DNA of 64,000 nt from assembly GCF_900130065.1 (NCBI RefSeq), contig NZ_FQXV01000001.1, forward strand, positions 388,418 through 452,417, in the 5' to 3' direction. A program made the position numbers and the translations under genes. The notes beneath the pieces were generated by a model that had not been told where the DNA came from, ran no database searches, and saw only the letters and a list, made by a program, of their open reading frames with translations. The stretch is from Sporobacter termitidis DSM 10068 (GTDB lineage Bacteria > Bacillota > Clostridia > Oscillospirales > Oscillospiraceae). This document shows, piece after piece, positions 35,023-43,412 of the stretch (positions are counted from its first letter, which is position 1; every line of letters begins with the position of its first letter).

Positions 35023-35834
35023 ATGAAATGTATGATAGCATTTTCAAACGCTAATCCGCAAACAGGCGGCACGGATAATACTATTTCAGAAAACATGAGA
35101 AAAAGCATGAAAAAGGACGGTATTCTCTGCGGCCTTGTGATGCGTAACGAACATATCATATTTGAGTATTATAAAAACAAGAAGGCTGAAAACGGCATTC
35201 ATCACATCAACTCGAGTACAAAAAGCTTTACATCTCGAGTACAAAAAGCTTTACATCTGCATTAATTGGTATTTGCATGAAGCAAGGGCTTTTACAGGAT
35301 GTCAACACCCCAATAGTTGAATTCTTCGGAGATGTGCTGTCGAACCAAAGTGACATAAGGAAACAGCACATTACGCTTTATCATTTGCTGACCATGAGTG
35401 CGGGGCTCGATTGGCCTGAATTTGGCGAATGGAATTACTTCGCCCCGATGGAATACAGTAAAAATATCAATCTCGGCGCAAACGGATTGAGCATGACGAT
35501 ACAGGATATGTTGAAGTTCGGTTATCTTTATCTAAAGGAAGGGACTATTTAAGGTAGAGAAATTGTCCCTCAAAACTGGATTACAGAGTCAACGGTCCCT
35601 CGATTCTTAACATATCCGATTATCGGACATTATGGCTATCAATGGTGGATATCAAGTATCAGTGCGAAAGAAGATAAAGAAATACAGTTCTACTTTGCTA
35701 TGGGCTTATTTGGGCAGTTTATTATTATCGTTCCGGAATATGATATGGTCGCTGCTTTTGTCAGCGAGAATTATAGCGATACAACGAAACCAATGCAATA
35801 TTTTCGTGAGTATATTGTTAAATCTATTAATTGA
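35023..35834 (+). pseudogene. Serine hydrolase (beta-lactamase / PBP4* family), disrupted
   Basis: The reading frame breaks in two places. Residues from 35023 lead into the SxxK motif region (HINSSTKSFTS), where an exact 23-bp tandem duplication shifts the frame. Removing one copy restores NSSTKSFTSALIGICMKQG... into the frame at 35277, which carries ITLYHLLTMSAGLDW, typical of class C beta-lactamase-like serine hydrolases. A second lesion is an in-frame TAA at 35550-35552 (after KEGTI); the frame then continues as GREIVPQNWITES and GHYGYQWW to a stop at 35832-35834. The N-terminal part is also shorter than usual. It is AT-richer than its neighbours, suggesting acquired DNA. Confidence 0.85.
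35211..35256 (+). repeat. Exact 23-bp tandem duplication inside the pseudogene
   Basis: Bases 35211-35233 and 35234-35256 are identical (starting CTCGAGTACAAAAAGC). The 23-bp gain is not a multiple of three and breaks the hydrolase frame at its active-site serine. Confidence 0.95.
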
Positions 35835-35933
35835 AGCTACGTTTTGGTTATAGGCCAAAACGCTTGTGCCGCCGCACTTGCAAAGGCTCGCTTCTGCTCG
35901 CGGCAAAAATTTCATTTTAGTACAACCCCAACG

Positions 35934-35980
35934 AAAAAGCCCTGATTGTAAGCCTTTTCGGCTATAATCAGGGCTTTTTT
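35934..35980 (+). terminator. Strong intrinsic terminator
   Basis: A stem of about 16 bp (AAAAGCCCTGATTGTA with TATAATCAGGGCTTTT) followed by TTTTATTC. It ends transcription ahead of the ECF sigma operon. Confidence 0.85.
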
Positions 35981-36113
35981 ATTCAGCACGGCCCGGATCT
36001 TGCGACTCCGCCAATTAGAACAAGCGCCCGGAGCGTTTCCCCCGCACCTTGCCAGGTCTGTCTTTATCAAATAAAGTAGTATAAAGCAATATAAAATAAA
36101 AAACTTTCCTTGC

Positions 36114-36161
36114 GAAAACCAATCGCCGTTCTTGATCGTCTAATATATGACCGGTCAAGAA
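36114..36161 (+). promoter_or_regulatory. ECF-type autoregulatory promoter and leader hairpin
   Basis: GAAAAC (36114-36119) and CGTC (36137-36140) are spaced by 17 bases, the pattern recognised by ECF sigma factors. TTCTTGATCG and CGGTCAAGAA flank the start region as an inverted repeat (36129-36161). The site probably serves the sigma factor gene just downstream. Confidence 0.6.
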
Positions 36162-36180
36162 CAAACGAGGAGGACGACGA

Positions 36181-36663
36181 GTGACAAGCGACGAATTTGC
36201 TGAACGGATTGTCGCAATGATGCAAACGCTGTATCGCGTTAGTTACACGCAGCTATCGCAAAGCTGCGACCGCGACGAGGCGGTACAGGAGTGCCTGTAC
36301 AAAGCGTGGGAGAAGCGCCAACAGCTTAAAGATGAGCGCTACATGCAGACTTGGATAATCCGTATACTTATTAATGAATGCCACAATATCCAGAGGAAAA
36401 GAGAGCGTGAATTGCCTATGGAGGAACTGCCTGAACGCGCCGCTCCGACGGGCGCCGATTATGAGCTGCACGACGCGCTGTTCGGGCTGGAAGAATCACA
36501 GCGCCTGCCGCTTGTGCTTTACTATGTGGAAGGCTATTCCGTCGGTGAGATTGCCAAAATTCTTCACTGGCCCCAAGGTACAGTCAAATCGCGCATGCGG
36601 CGCGGAAGGAAGGAACTTAAAAAAACTTTGTGCGGGGAGGACTCTTTGTCATGCGAAACATAA
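36181..36663 (+). CDS. ECF RNA polymerase sigma factor
   Basis: The 160-residue protein has sigma region 2 (CDRDEAVQECLYKAWEKR) and region 4 (LPLVLYYVEGYSVGEIAKIL, then GTVKSRMRRGRKEL), with no region 1.1 or 3, the ECF layout. GTG follows GAGGAGG. It overlaps the next gene, which has the form of its membrane anti-sigma factor. An ECF-like promoter upstream suggests positive autoregulation. SigV-like members respond to cell-envelope stress. Confidence 0.92.
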   Translation: MTSDEFAERIVAMMQTLYRVSYTQLSQSCDRDEAVQECLYKAWEKRQQLKDERYMQTWIIRILINECHNIQRKRERELPMEELPERAAPTGADYELHDALFGLEESQRLPLVLYYVEGYSVGEIAKILHWPQGTVKSRMRRGRKELKKTLCGEDSLSCET

Positions 36664-37748
36664 ATGAATTGGAAAACGTGTTCGGCCAAGCTGACGACGA
36701 TTTTGTCGATAACGTTCATCACACCCTGGCCTATTTGCAGAAAAGCAGGAACCGAAAGCCTGTGAGAATAGGTTACTACCGAATTGCGGCTGTTATCGCG
36801 ATCATCTGCGTACTGTCGGCCGGGACCGCTTTGGCCTTGTCCAACACATGGGGAATCCTCGATTTCCTGAGCGGCAGACGGCTTGATGTAGAGGTTTTGC
36901 CCGAAGCCTCCAAAATCGTGCAAACGGATGTGCCCCAGGAAGGCACACAGACCGATGTCGCCGCCTTTACGGTACGCGAAGCTGTATATGACGGGCAGAG
37001 CGTCTATATCGTCCTCGATGTCAAGCCCTCTTCCCCCGATTACCTGCTGCTGGGCCCCGATGTCTATCCGTCGGACCAAACCGCAAGTATGGGGCCGATA
37101 TTTAACGGAGGCACCGGCACGATTGCCGATTACGCCCAGGAAAACCATAAGGAGATGCTGCAAACGTCCGTGGGTATCAGCGGCGCGAACTGTTCCATCG
37201 ATTATCTGCTTGAAGAAGACGGGACCCTCGTGTATATGATTGAGGGCAGGTATGAAGGTGATTCCGCCGCGCCGGACGTGGAGCTCAGATGCGTTGCCGT
37301 TCCTTTTGTCATCGAAAACGGCAAGTACACGAGAGATATGGACAGCAAAAAAGATACGACACTCTCTGCCACTCTTAAAAATACCGGAACACAGGAAAGC
37401 GTCATCAGCACAGAGCCCGCCGTCTTCGACGACTGTGGTGTCCGCGTAGACAAAATCACGCTCAAGAGTTCGGCGATGTCGACCTATGCAGAGGTCGAGT
37501 TCACTGTCATAGACGAAGAAAAATACGCTGAAACCGACGGTATATTGTTTGAATTTCTTGACAGCTACGGCGAACGCATTCCAAGCGGCGCCGCTTCAGG
37601 CGGTGGCATCGTGACAATCGATGACACGCACTATATTGAAAAGATTTCATTGCAGGCAACGGAGAAGCTGCCAAGTGAGGTCATCCTCCGCGGGTACAGC
37701 TATTTGGATAAGGATCGATACGAGACGCATACGTTTGAAATGAAATAA
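36651..37748 (+). CDS. DUF4179-type membrane protein, probable anti-sigma factor
   Basis: About 365 residues: a cytoplasmic N-terminal part (1-42, acidic then basic) that could bind the sigma factor, one membrane helix (about 45-63, RIAAVIAIICVLSAGTALAL), and a large extracellular beta-rich domain. The N-terminal and domain pattern match DUF4179 proteins encoded next to ECF sigma factors. I chose ATG 36651 after GGGGAGG (36634-36640); it overlaps the sigma gene by 13 bases. It likely holds the sigma factor at the membrane until an envelope signal. Confidence 0.85.
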   Translation: MRNINELENVFGQADDDFVDNVHHTLAYLQKSRNRKPVRIGYYRIAAVIAIICVLSAGTALALSNTWGILDFLSGRRLDVEVLPEASKIVQTDVPQEGTQTDVAAFTVREAVYDGQSVYIVLDVKPSSPDYLLLGPDVYPSDQTASMGPIFNGGTGTIADYAQENHKEMLQTSVGISGANCSIDYLLEEDGTLVYMIEGRYEGDSAAPDVELRCVAVPFVIENGKYTRDMDSKKDTTLSATLKNTGTQESVISTEPAVFDDCGVRVDKITLKSSAMSTYAEVEFTVIDEEKYAETDGILFEFLDSYGERIPSGAASGGGIVTIDDTHYIEKISLQATEKLPSEVILRGYSYLDKDRYETHTFEMK

Positions 37749-37757
37749 CGCCTACAA

Positions 37758-37788
37758 AAGGGGCTTCGGAAGAAGCCCCTTCCCTTTT
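37758..37788 (+). terminator. Terminator of the ECF operon
   Basis: A 10-bp stem (37758-37767 with 37772-37781, loop GGAA) followed by CCCTTTTG. Confidence 0.85.
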
Positions 37789-37919
37789 GACGGCTCAGGG
37801 TGGCTTGGGAGAATCTCCATAAAGGTCTGGAAAAAACTGCGACTCGTTGATATAATTACTGATAGTTTGGGAAAGTTTTCGATGAGCAGCCCGAAACATG
37901 TCGGAAGAAGGTGCGTATG

Positions 37920-38747
37920 ATGCTGGAATTTCCGGAGACAAGCACTATTGCAGGACAGATCAACAATAACATTGTTGGCAAGAGGATACGGCGGGTGTTT
38001 CCGCCGACGAAGGCACATAAATTCTGCTGGTATGCCGGCGATCCGTCGGATTACGATACCAAAATGAGCGGCAGTATCCTCCAGGCAGCGGAGGGCTTCG
38101 GCAGCTATGTTGACATGGCCTTTGACAACGGGCTGCGGCTGTGCTTTAACGACGGTGTAAACGCGCGTTTTACGAATCACACTGAAGCCCCGAAAAATTA
38201 TCAGCTGCTGATAGAATTCGATGACGACGCGGTGCTGGTCTTTACGGTCGCCATGTATGGGGGTATTATCCTCCACGACAGCGCCTATGACAACGAATAT
38301 TATCTCAAGAGCAGAACGGCAATTTCACCCCTTTCCGATAAATTTGAGCCATATTACCGTAAGTTGCTTTGGGAAAGCAAACCCACTCTGAGCGCGAAGG
38401 CGTTTCTTGCCACGGAGCAGCGCTTCCCCGGTATCGGCAACGGTGTGTTACAGGATATTCTGTTCACCGCCGGTATCCATCCGAAGCGAAAGATCGGTTC
38501 ATTCAGCGATTCGGACCGGGACCGGCTGCTTTCCTGTATCAAATCAGTTCTGAATGATATGACCGTACAGGGAGGCCGAGACACGGAAAAAGACCTTTTC
38601 GGGCAGCCGGGCGGATATCAGACGAAGCTGTCAAAAAACACGCTGGCCTCGGACTGTCCGCAATGCAGCGGGCCGTTTGTTAAAGAGGCCTACCTGGGCG
38701 GCGCTGTTTACTATTGCCCCTCCTGTCAGCCCTTGGAGGTTGTTTGA
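37920..38747 (+). CDS. Fpg/Nei-family DNA glycosylase-like protein
   Basis: About 275 residues with the Fpg/Nei layout: N-terminal beta-sandwich, H2TH helix region (RFPGIGNGVLQDILFTAGIHP, about 160-180) and a C-terminal zinc finger (CPQC...CPSC). The N-terminus reads MLEFPETS where classical Fpg has MPELPEVE, so the catalytic proline that follows the initiator Met is replaced by Leu, although Glu3 is kept. The H2TH lysine region is AKAFLATEQ. It may therefore lack the standard glycosylase chemistry, or use another nucleophile. Start at 37917 or 37920, after GAAGAAGG. Confidence 0.88.
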   Translation: MLEFPETSTIAGQINNNIVGKRIRRVFPPTKAHKFCWYAGDPSDYDTKMSGSILQAAEGFGSYVDMAFDNGLRLCFNDGVNARFTNHTEAPKNYQLLIEFDDDAVLVFTVAMYGGIILHDSAYDNEYYLKSRTAISPLSDKFEPYYRKLLWESKPTLSAKAFLATEQRFPGIGNGVLQDILFTAGIHPKRKIGSFSDSDRDRLLSCIKSVLNDMTVQGGRDTEKDLFGQPGGYQTKLSKNTLASDCPQCSGPFVKEAYLGGAVYYCPSCQPLEVV

Positions 38748-38784
38748 TTGTTTGAAAGCATTGCTTTTTTACCCGCACCATCAA

Positions 38785-39032
38785 AAAGCCGGCGCCCATG
38801 GGGCGTGGGCTTCAGCTTGTCAAAAACCCGCTTGCAGCGGGCAAAGCCTCGCAGAGTTTGCCGCCGAAGCGGCAAATAAATTCATCATTTGTCACGCAGG
38901 AGGACATGCGCCTCCGTAGTGACTCTTCTCATGCAGTGCGCGGCTGAGCGCGCTGCATGTATCCCCTTGTCGATAAAGCCCAAAGGGCTTTATCGACAGC
39001 CTGAAGCCCGCGCCCCATGGGGCGTGGGCTTC
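38785..39032. repeat. Composite intergenic repeat region
   Basis: Two copies of a CCATGGGGCGTGGGCTTC hairpin block (38785-38814 and 39003-39032, the latter a 14-bp stem) flank GC-rich palindromes and the 110-bp dispersed repeat. No gene is supported between 38748 and 39105. Confidence 0.65.
38891..39000 (-). repeat. Dispersed 110-bp repeat, copy B (inverted)
   Basis: The reverse complement aligns end to end with 25304-25413. The most conserved part reads GAGAAGAGTCACT followed by GGAGGCGCATGTCCTCC. Confidence 0.8.
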
Positions 39033-39105
39033 TTCGTATGACACGCTGTAAATGGCCGGTGACGCTGCAGCGCATATATTGACAAGCCTTTATCGGTAAC
39101 AGGGT

Positions 39106-39753
39106 TCAGAACTTCATGCTTTTAGGGGGCTTGCTCATCACGATGACATCGTCGTCCACATTGAAGAAGACAGCGGAGCCCATGCTGATTTTTGAATTCC
39201 TGCCGATTGTTTTTTTCTCCTTGATCACACAGTTTGAGCCCAGCAAAACGCCTTCGTTAATCAGCACATTACCGGCAACAATACAGTCTATCAGGCAGGT
39301 GGAAAAGTTCTTGATGATGGTATCGTGCCCGATGACGGTTCTCATATTTAAATAAATATGAGATTCCAGGACGGCATTGACGGAGACGATGCAGCCGTAG
39401 CTGACGATGGTCCCCTCCCCGATCGCGACATTTTTGCATATTTTCGCCGTGGGGTGGACCAATGTCGCGTATTTCAGGTTATAGTCCGCCAAGGAATCGT
39501 AGATATCTTTTTTGGCCTTGGGATTGCTGACAGCGATAACCCAGTAAACCGATTTATCGACGTCTTTGACCGCTTTATTTGTACCAAGTATTCTGTAACC
39601 GCTGACGACGGGATTATTTTCACCCTGATCGCCTCTGAAATCATCAATGTAGCCCAGTATATTCCATGTGGGTTCTATTGCGTTGATATCTTCAATCAGC
39701 TGAACGACTTCAAGGGCCATGCCGCCTGATCCATATAAGACAATATCCTTCAT
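39106..39753 (-). CDS. NeuD/PglD/VioB-type sugar acyltransferase
   Basis: About 215 residues. A Rossmann-like N-terminal domain (IVLYGSGGMALEVVQLIEDI) binds the nucleotide sugar, and the C-terminal left-handed beta-helix shows hexapeptide repeats (VHPTAKICKNVAIGEGTIVSYG, about 105-200). A His in TVIGHDTII is the likely base. Relatives N-acylate 4-amino-4,6-dideoxy sugars (PglD, VioB) or O-acylate sialic acid (NeuD). With the ACP and FkbH genes in the same operon, acyl-ACP rather than acetyl-CoA may be the donor. It is the last gene of the minus-strand acyl operon. Confidence 0.87.
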   Translation of the reverse strand: MKDIVLYGSGGMALEVVQLIEDINAIEPTWNILGYIDDFRGDQGENNPVVSGYRILGTNKAVKDVDKSVYWVIAVSNPKAKKDIYDSLADYNLKYATLVHPTAKICKNVAIGEGTIVSYGCIVSVNAVLESHIYLNMRTVIGHDTIIKNFSTCLIDCIVAGNVLINEGVLLGSNCVIKEKKTIGRNSKISMGSAVFFNVDDDVIVMSKPPKSMKF

Positions 39754-39798
39754 CGTTAAAACCGCTTTCAATAAAATTCGCTGGTGCAGGCTTATTTC

Positions 39799-40689
39799 TT
39801 AATTGGCGTTTTTGATAAAATAGACGATATTTCCCATTGCCCAGTCCTTGTTGTACACATGGTCCTTGCTTGATGAAACATCGACAAGCGAAGCGCAGTA
39901 CACCGGACGGGCTCCGCTTTGAAGGTCCCGGACCGTTTCTTCAAATTTCCATTTGTTTTTCTGCAAAAAATCCGCGTCCTTATTAAGCTTGTTATATATA
40001 GAAAAGCAGGTATTGGGGGCCTTATCGAGTTTACATTCCCTAAAATATGTACAGGCGCTGCACGGTATGGGGTCGGGCCGCCGAAGGTGTACATTGGGCA
40101 TAAAACCGGCCTTGAAGCCGGTATGATTGCATACCCGATAAGACAGGTCTATCGCCCCAAAATAGTTTTCCTCGCTGAAATAGCCGATTCCCTTGATCAG
40201 TTCGGGCCTCAGGCACATACAGTGGTCGGGTATATAGCTTTTTTCGGCATCCGAGATATTGTCGGTCAGCTCCAGATAGGATAAGGGGCCTTTTACTCTC
40301 GGGATAACCTGGGGCTGATAGCCATCGGCTGCCCGGACACCCAGAAGACCCACTTCGGGAAAAGCCTCGAAGACGTCCAAAAACTTACCGATCCAGCCTT
40401 TGGTGCCGATATGCGCGCCGTTATCAACGGTAAAAAAATACTGCTCGGGCAGCCTTCTCATCAGGTGTAAATTCACGGCGTAGGTTTTGCCGTGATTCAC
40501 CTCAAAATGCTCTTTTGTTTTGATCCGGCTGTCATTCAGGCTCATGATATAATCCCAGGTGTCGTCCTTGGAGCAGCTGTCTATAATATGCATTTCAAAA
40601 TCTTCCGTACTGTTCAGTATCGCCGACAGATTCTTGGTCGTTAATCCCAGTCGGTTAAATGATACATAACTGATGAACGGCGGAATCAT
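39799..40689 (-). CDS. GT2-like glycosyltransferase with C-terminal cysteine motif, paralogue 1
   Basis: About 296 residues with a GT-A fold opening (PPFISYVSFNRLGLTTKNL; IIDSCSKDDTWDYI) and an FTVDNGAH acidic site. The mid-region FPEVGLLG and CLRPELI recur in two other proteins in this window (45258-46961 and 50830-51729). The last 90 residues carry C-x2-C-x5-C-x8-C and end in NAN, shared by all three. I chose ATG 40689 after GGGAAAGGA; a longer frame would overlap the ACP gene. It probably adds a sugar to a cell- or spore-surface acceptor. The acceptor and linkage are unknown. Confidence 0.82.
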   Translation of the reverse strand: MIPPFISYVSFNRLGLTTKNLSAILNSTEDFEMHIIDSCSKDDTWDYIMSLNDSRIKTKEHFEVNHGKTYAVNLHLMRRLPEQYFFTVDNGAHIGTKGWIGKFLDVFEAFPEVGLLGVRAADGYQPQVIPRVKGPLSYLELTDNISDAEKSYIPDHCMCLRPELIKGIGYFSEENYFGAIDLSYRVCNHTGFKAGFMPNVHLRRPDPIPCSACTYFRECKLDKAPNTCFSIYNKLNKDADFLQKNKWKFEETVRDLQSGARPVYCASLVDVSSSKDHVYNKDWAMGNIVYFIKNAN

Positions 40690-40720
40690 AGTTTTATCCT
40701 TTCCCGATTCGCAAATCCGG

Positions 40721-40948
40721 CTATGACAGTTTACGCTGCAGGATTTCATACAGCTCCCCGAGATTCTTGAACTCCGTGGCTTCGTCCATCGTAAATTCTA
40801 TGCCGTACTGCGCTTCCAATGCCTCGATAATCTCCCAGTGACTCAGGGAGGTCCACTGGGGGACGGTTTCGGTTGTCGAGTCATATTTGAGATCGTCCGC
40901 GGGAATCTCCAGCGTCGATGCAATCAGATTTACGAATTTTTCGTCCAT
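40721..40948 (-). CDS. Acyl carrier protein
   Basis: A 75-residue four-helix carrier. The phosphopantetheine site is in PQWTSLSHWEII, aligned with the W-D-S-L-x-H motif of carriers paired with FkbH proteins; Ser34 is the likely attachment residue and Thr replaces the usual Asp. YGIEFTMDE fits helix 3. The start overlaps the fkbH 3' end by 19 bases, so the two are translationally coupled. It should carry the acyl group that FkbH, SDR and MaoC act on. Confidence 0.88.
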   Translation of the reverse strand: MDEKFVNLIASTLEIPADDLKYDSTTETVPQWTSLSHWEIIEALEAQYGIEFTMDEATEFKNLGELYEILQRKLS

Positions 40949-42666
40949 AATGGGATTTCACCTTTCACTATAGTCTCAATTTGTTCGATGCCGCCGGGCT
41001 GTGCCGATTCATCCAGGCGATACGAGGTTTCGCTCTCATTTGCCGAAACCACGGAGAAGCCGGCTTTCATATAGAAATCCGCGGTCGTTTGATTTCTTTC
41101 CGTCTTTCTGTAGAGCGCGTCGACTGTTTTGACGCCCTGCGCTCTCAGCAGCTCCACGACCTTACTTAAAAAAGCAAACTCAACATCTCTGCCCATAATG
41201 CGGCAGCTCAGCAGAAAGGTATCGATAAACGCGCTGTCACCCTCCAGCTTTACGATGCACACGCCGGTAATGCCGTTGTCTCCGTAAATGTCGGTGACTT
41301 GGACCGACGCGACAATATAATCCGGCGACTGATGAAAGCGCGTGATTTCTTCCTGGGTATATCGCTTTGTCGTCAAATTGAATTGATTCGTCTTTTGCGT
41401 GAGTTGGGCGATCCTGGGTATAGTGAAGTCATTTGAAAATTCAAGAATGACCTTTGTTTGGAGGCTGTTCAAATACTCCTCAACGGTGCTGAATTTTTTT
41501 TGGGCTTCGTCTCTTTTCTTGTTGGCCGTATACATGACGTTGCGGCTTAAATCTTCCGCTGTCAGCTTCAGATATTCAAATTCGATCAGGTTTCTGATCG
41601 TGTCGGAATATTTGCTTGTATCAACCGGGACGTCGACAACCATGACCTCGGGCAGCAGGGATTTCACAAGCTCCCTTTCAACAATACTGTCGTCAAAAAA
41701 AATAATGCTGTCCGTACTGATGTTTAATTCTTCGGCAATCTCCGTCAGATTTTTGGCCTTATCCTGCCAATTGATCTTCATCACGGAGAAATATTCCTTT
41801 TTCAGAAGCATATGAGGATGGTTTTCGATGATATTCATGGCGTCTTCGACATTATTTTTACTGTTGATTGCCAGAATGACGCCTTTATAATACAGGTTCA
41901 GGATTTCCTTTTGGAAATCGTAGAAGCTCCTGCCTGAATCCGTAATATCGAGCTTGACGCCGGATATGCCGTCCTCTCCGGCAATGCCGCCCCAAAGCGT
42001 ATTGTCCAAATCGAGCACCAGACATTTTTTGGCCCGGTATTTCAAGGGCAGGATATATTTCATATATTCTCTGGCCAACGCGGTCGTGTACTTTAGCGAT
42101 ATCGTCGTTTTCGTCATATAGAGCATCTTCGCGTCTTCCAGATTTGCTTCTCCATAATAGGCGGAAAAGGCGTGGTAATCGAAAATATACACATAGTCTT
42201 TGTCCGCCGCCCACTCCGACAGCTGATAGTTTAAGAGAGAAATCATATCTCTCAGCCCGGGAAAGTATTTGTTATCCAGAATTCCGAGCGGAGAAAAATG
42301 CGGTATTTTGAAATTATTCACAAGGATCTTAGTGCCGGAGTTTTTATGGATCTCTTCGGCCAGCGAGATCAGCGACTCCAGTATGGACTGCACGGACGAA
42401 AGCTTTTGCTCGCGACTGTTCATGATTGTCTTGAATTCAAACCACTCGGGAAATAAATTCTTTCCCTCGAGAAAGAGTATCGTGAGCTCGGGAGCCGATT
42501 TGTAAAATCCGCTCCCGGGGTTGATGATCTCCTGATTGTATTGCCGATACGGGCAATTATAAATTTCCGCCGCAATATGATAATTACCGCAAGCCTGGAC
42601 TAAAGCCTTTGTAATATAATCCGTCGTGCAGTTTCCCAATATTGCGATGTTGATGGAATCGTCCAT
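40930..42666 (-). CDS. FkbH-like HAD-superfamily acyl-loading protein
   Basis: A 578-residue three-part protein. The N-terminal 210 residues resemble an SGNH-type or FkbH-accessory domain. The HAD-IIIC core has CLVLDLDNTLWGG (Asp219, Asp221) and FFDDSIVERE, and the C-terminal GNAT-like domain has TGVCIVKLEGDSAFIDTFLLSCRIMGRD (about 460-490). In polyketide systems FkbH dephosphorylates 1,3-bisphosphoglycerate and loads glyceryl onto an ACP; in glycan clusters homologues are thought to load similar short acyl groups. It overlaps the SDR gene by one base (TAATG). Confidence 0.9.
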   Translation of the reverse strand: MDDSINIAILGNCTTDYITKALVQACGNYHIAAEIYNCPYRQYNQEIINPGSGFYKSAPELTILFLEGKNLFPEWFEFKTIMNSREQKLSSVQSILESLISLAEEIHKNSGTKILVNNFKIPHFSPLGILDNKYFPGLRDMISLLNYQLSEWAADKDYVYIFDYHAFSAYYGEANLEDAKMLYMTKTTISLKYTTALAREYMKYILPLKYRAKKCLVLDLDNTLWGGIAGEDGISGVKLDITDSGRSFYDFQKEILNLYYKGVILAINSKNNVEDAMNIIENHPHMLLKKEYFSVMKINWQDKAKNLTEIAEELNISTDSIIFFDDSIVERELVKSLLPEVMVVDVPVDTSKYSDTIRNLIEFEYLKLTAEDLSRNVMYTANKKRDEAQKKFSTVEEYLNSLQTKVILEFSNDFTIPRIAQLTQKTNQFNLTTKRYTQEEITRFHQSPDYIVASVQVTDIYGDNGITGVCIVKLEGDSAFIDTFLLSCRIMGRDVEFAFLSKVVELLRAQGVKTVDALYRKTERNQTTADFYMKAGFSVVSANESETSYRLDESAQPGGIEQIETIVKGEIPLWTKNS

Positions 42667-43388
42667 TAAAAAGCTTCGCCTCCGTTAACCGGGATGTTGA
42701 CGCCGTTCAGGAACTGGGCGCCGTCTGAAATAAGGAATTTGAGCACCTCGGCAACATCCGCCGTCGTCGTCATTCTCTTCATGGGATGCTTTTGCTTATA
42801 TGCCTCCAAATATCTGGCGGGAAGATAATTCGTCAGCTGTGTGGCCATCAGGCCCGGAGAGATCATATTGACTGTAACGCCATATTTGCCCAGCTCCACC
42901 GCCGTGGCTTTGGACAAACCGGCAAGAGCATATTTCGCCGTAATGTAAAACGATAATTTTTCAGGGGGCACATTGACGACATAGGAGGACACTATATTAA
43001 TAATCCTGCCGTTTCCCTGCTGCTTCATGCTCCGCGCCGCTTCCCTGGTGAACAGATACGCGCCCTTCACGTTAACGTCTATGATATCCTGAAACATATT
43101 CCAGTCGGTATCCAGAAAGTCGCACGGTTTAAAGCCGGAACAGGCGTTATTGACAAGCACGTCGATTCGCCCCTGCGCATTGACGATTTGAGCAACGCAG
43201 TCGATAATCTCGGCTTCGTTTTTTTGGTCGCACAATATCGGCGTAACATTGCCGGATGGCTGAAATTCGGCCGATTTGTCCGAATAGGTGAAATATACCG
43301 CGTTATCTTCGGACGATAAAAGAGCTTTTACAAATTCGGCGCCGAGTCCTTTGCTGCCGCCTGTGATTAAAATAACTTTTTTATTCAA
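42666..43388 (-). CDS. SDR-family reductase (FabG-like)
   Basis: The 240-residue short-chain dehydrogenase has TGGSKGLGAEF (cofactor site), NNACSG, and the catalytic Ser/Tyr/Lys set (IVSSYVVN; SFYITAKYALAG). FabG-like members reduce 3-oxoacyl-ACP to 3-hydroxyacyl-ACP; others act on sugars. Its place between maoC and fkbH-ACP favours an acyl substrate. TTG start seven bases after GGAGG. Confidence 0.9.
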   Translation of the reverse strand: MNKKVILITGGSKGLGAEFVKALLSSEDNAVYFTYSDKSAEFQPSGNVTPILCDQKNEAEIIDCVAQIVNAQGRIDVLVNNACSGFKPCDFLDTDWNMFQDIIDVNVKGAYLFTREAARSMKQQGNGRIINIVSSYVVNVPPEKLSFYITAKYALAGLSKATAVELGKYGVTVNMISPGLMATQLTNYLPARYLEAYKQKHPMKRMTTTADVAEVLKFLISDGAQFLNGVNIPVNGGEAF

Positions 43389-43412
43389 AACAGGCCTCCA
43401 TGAAAATATCGA

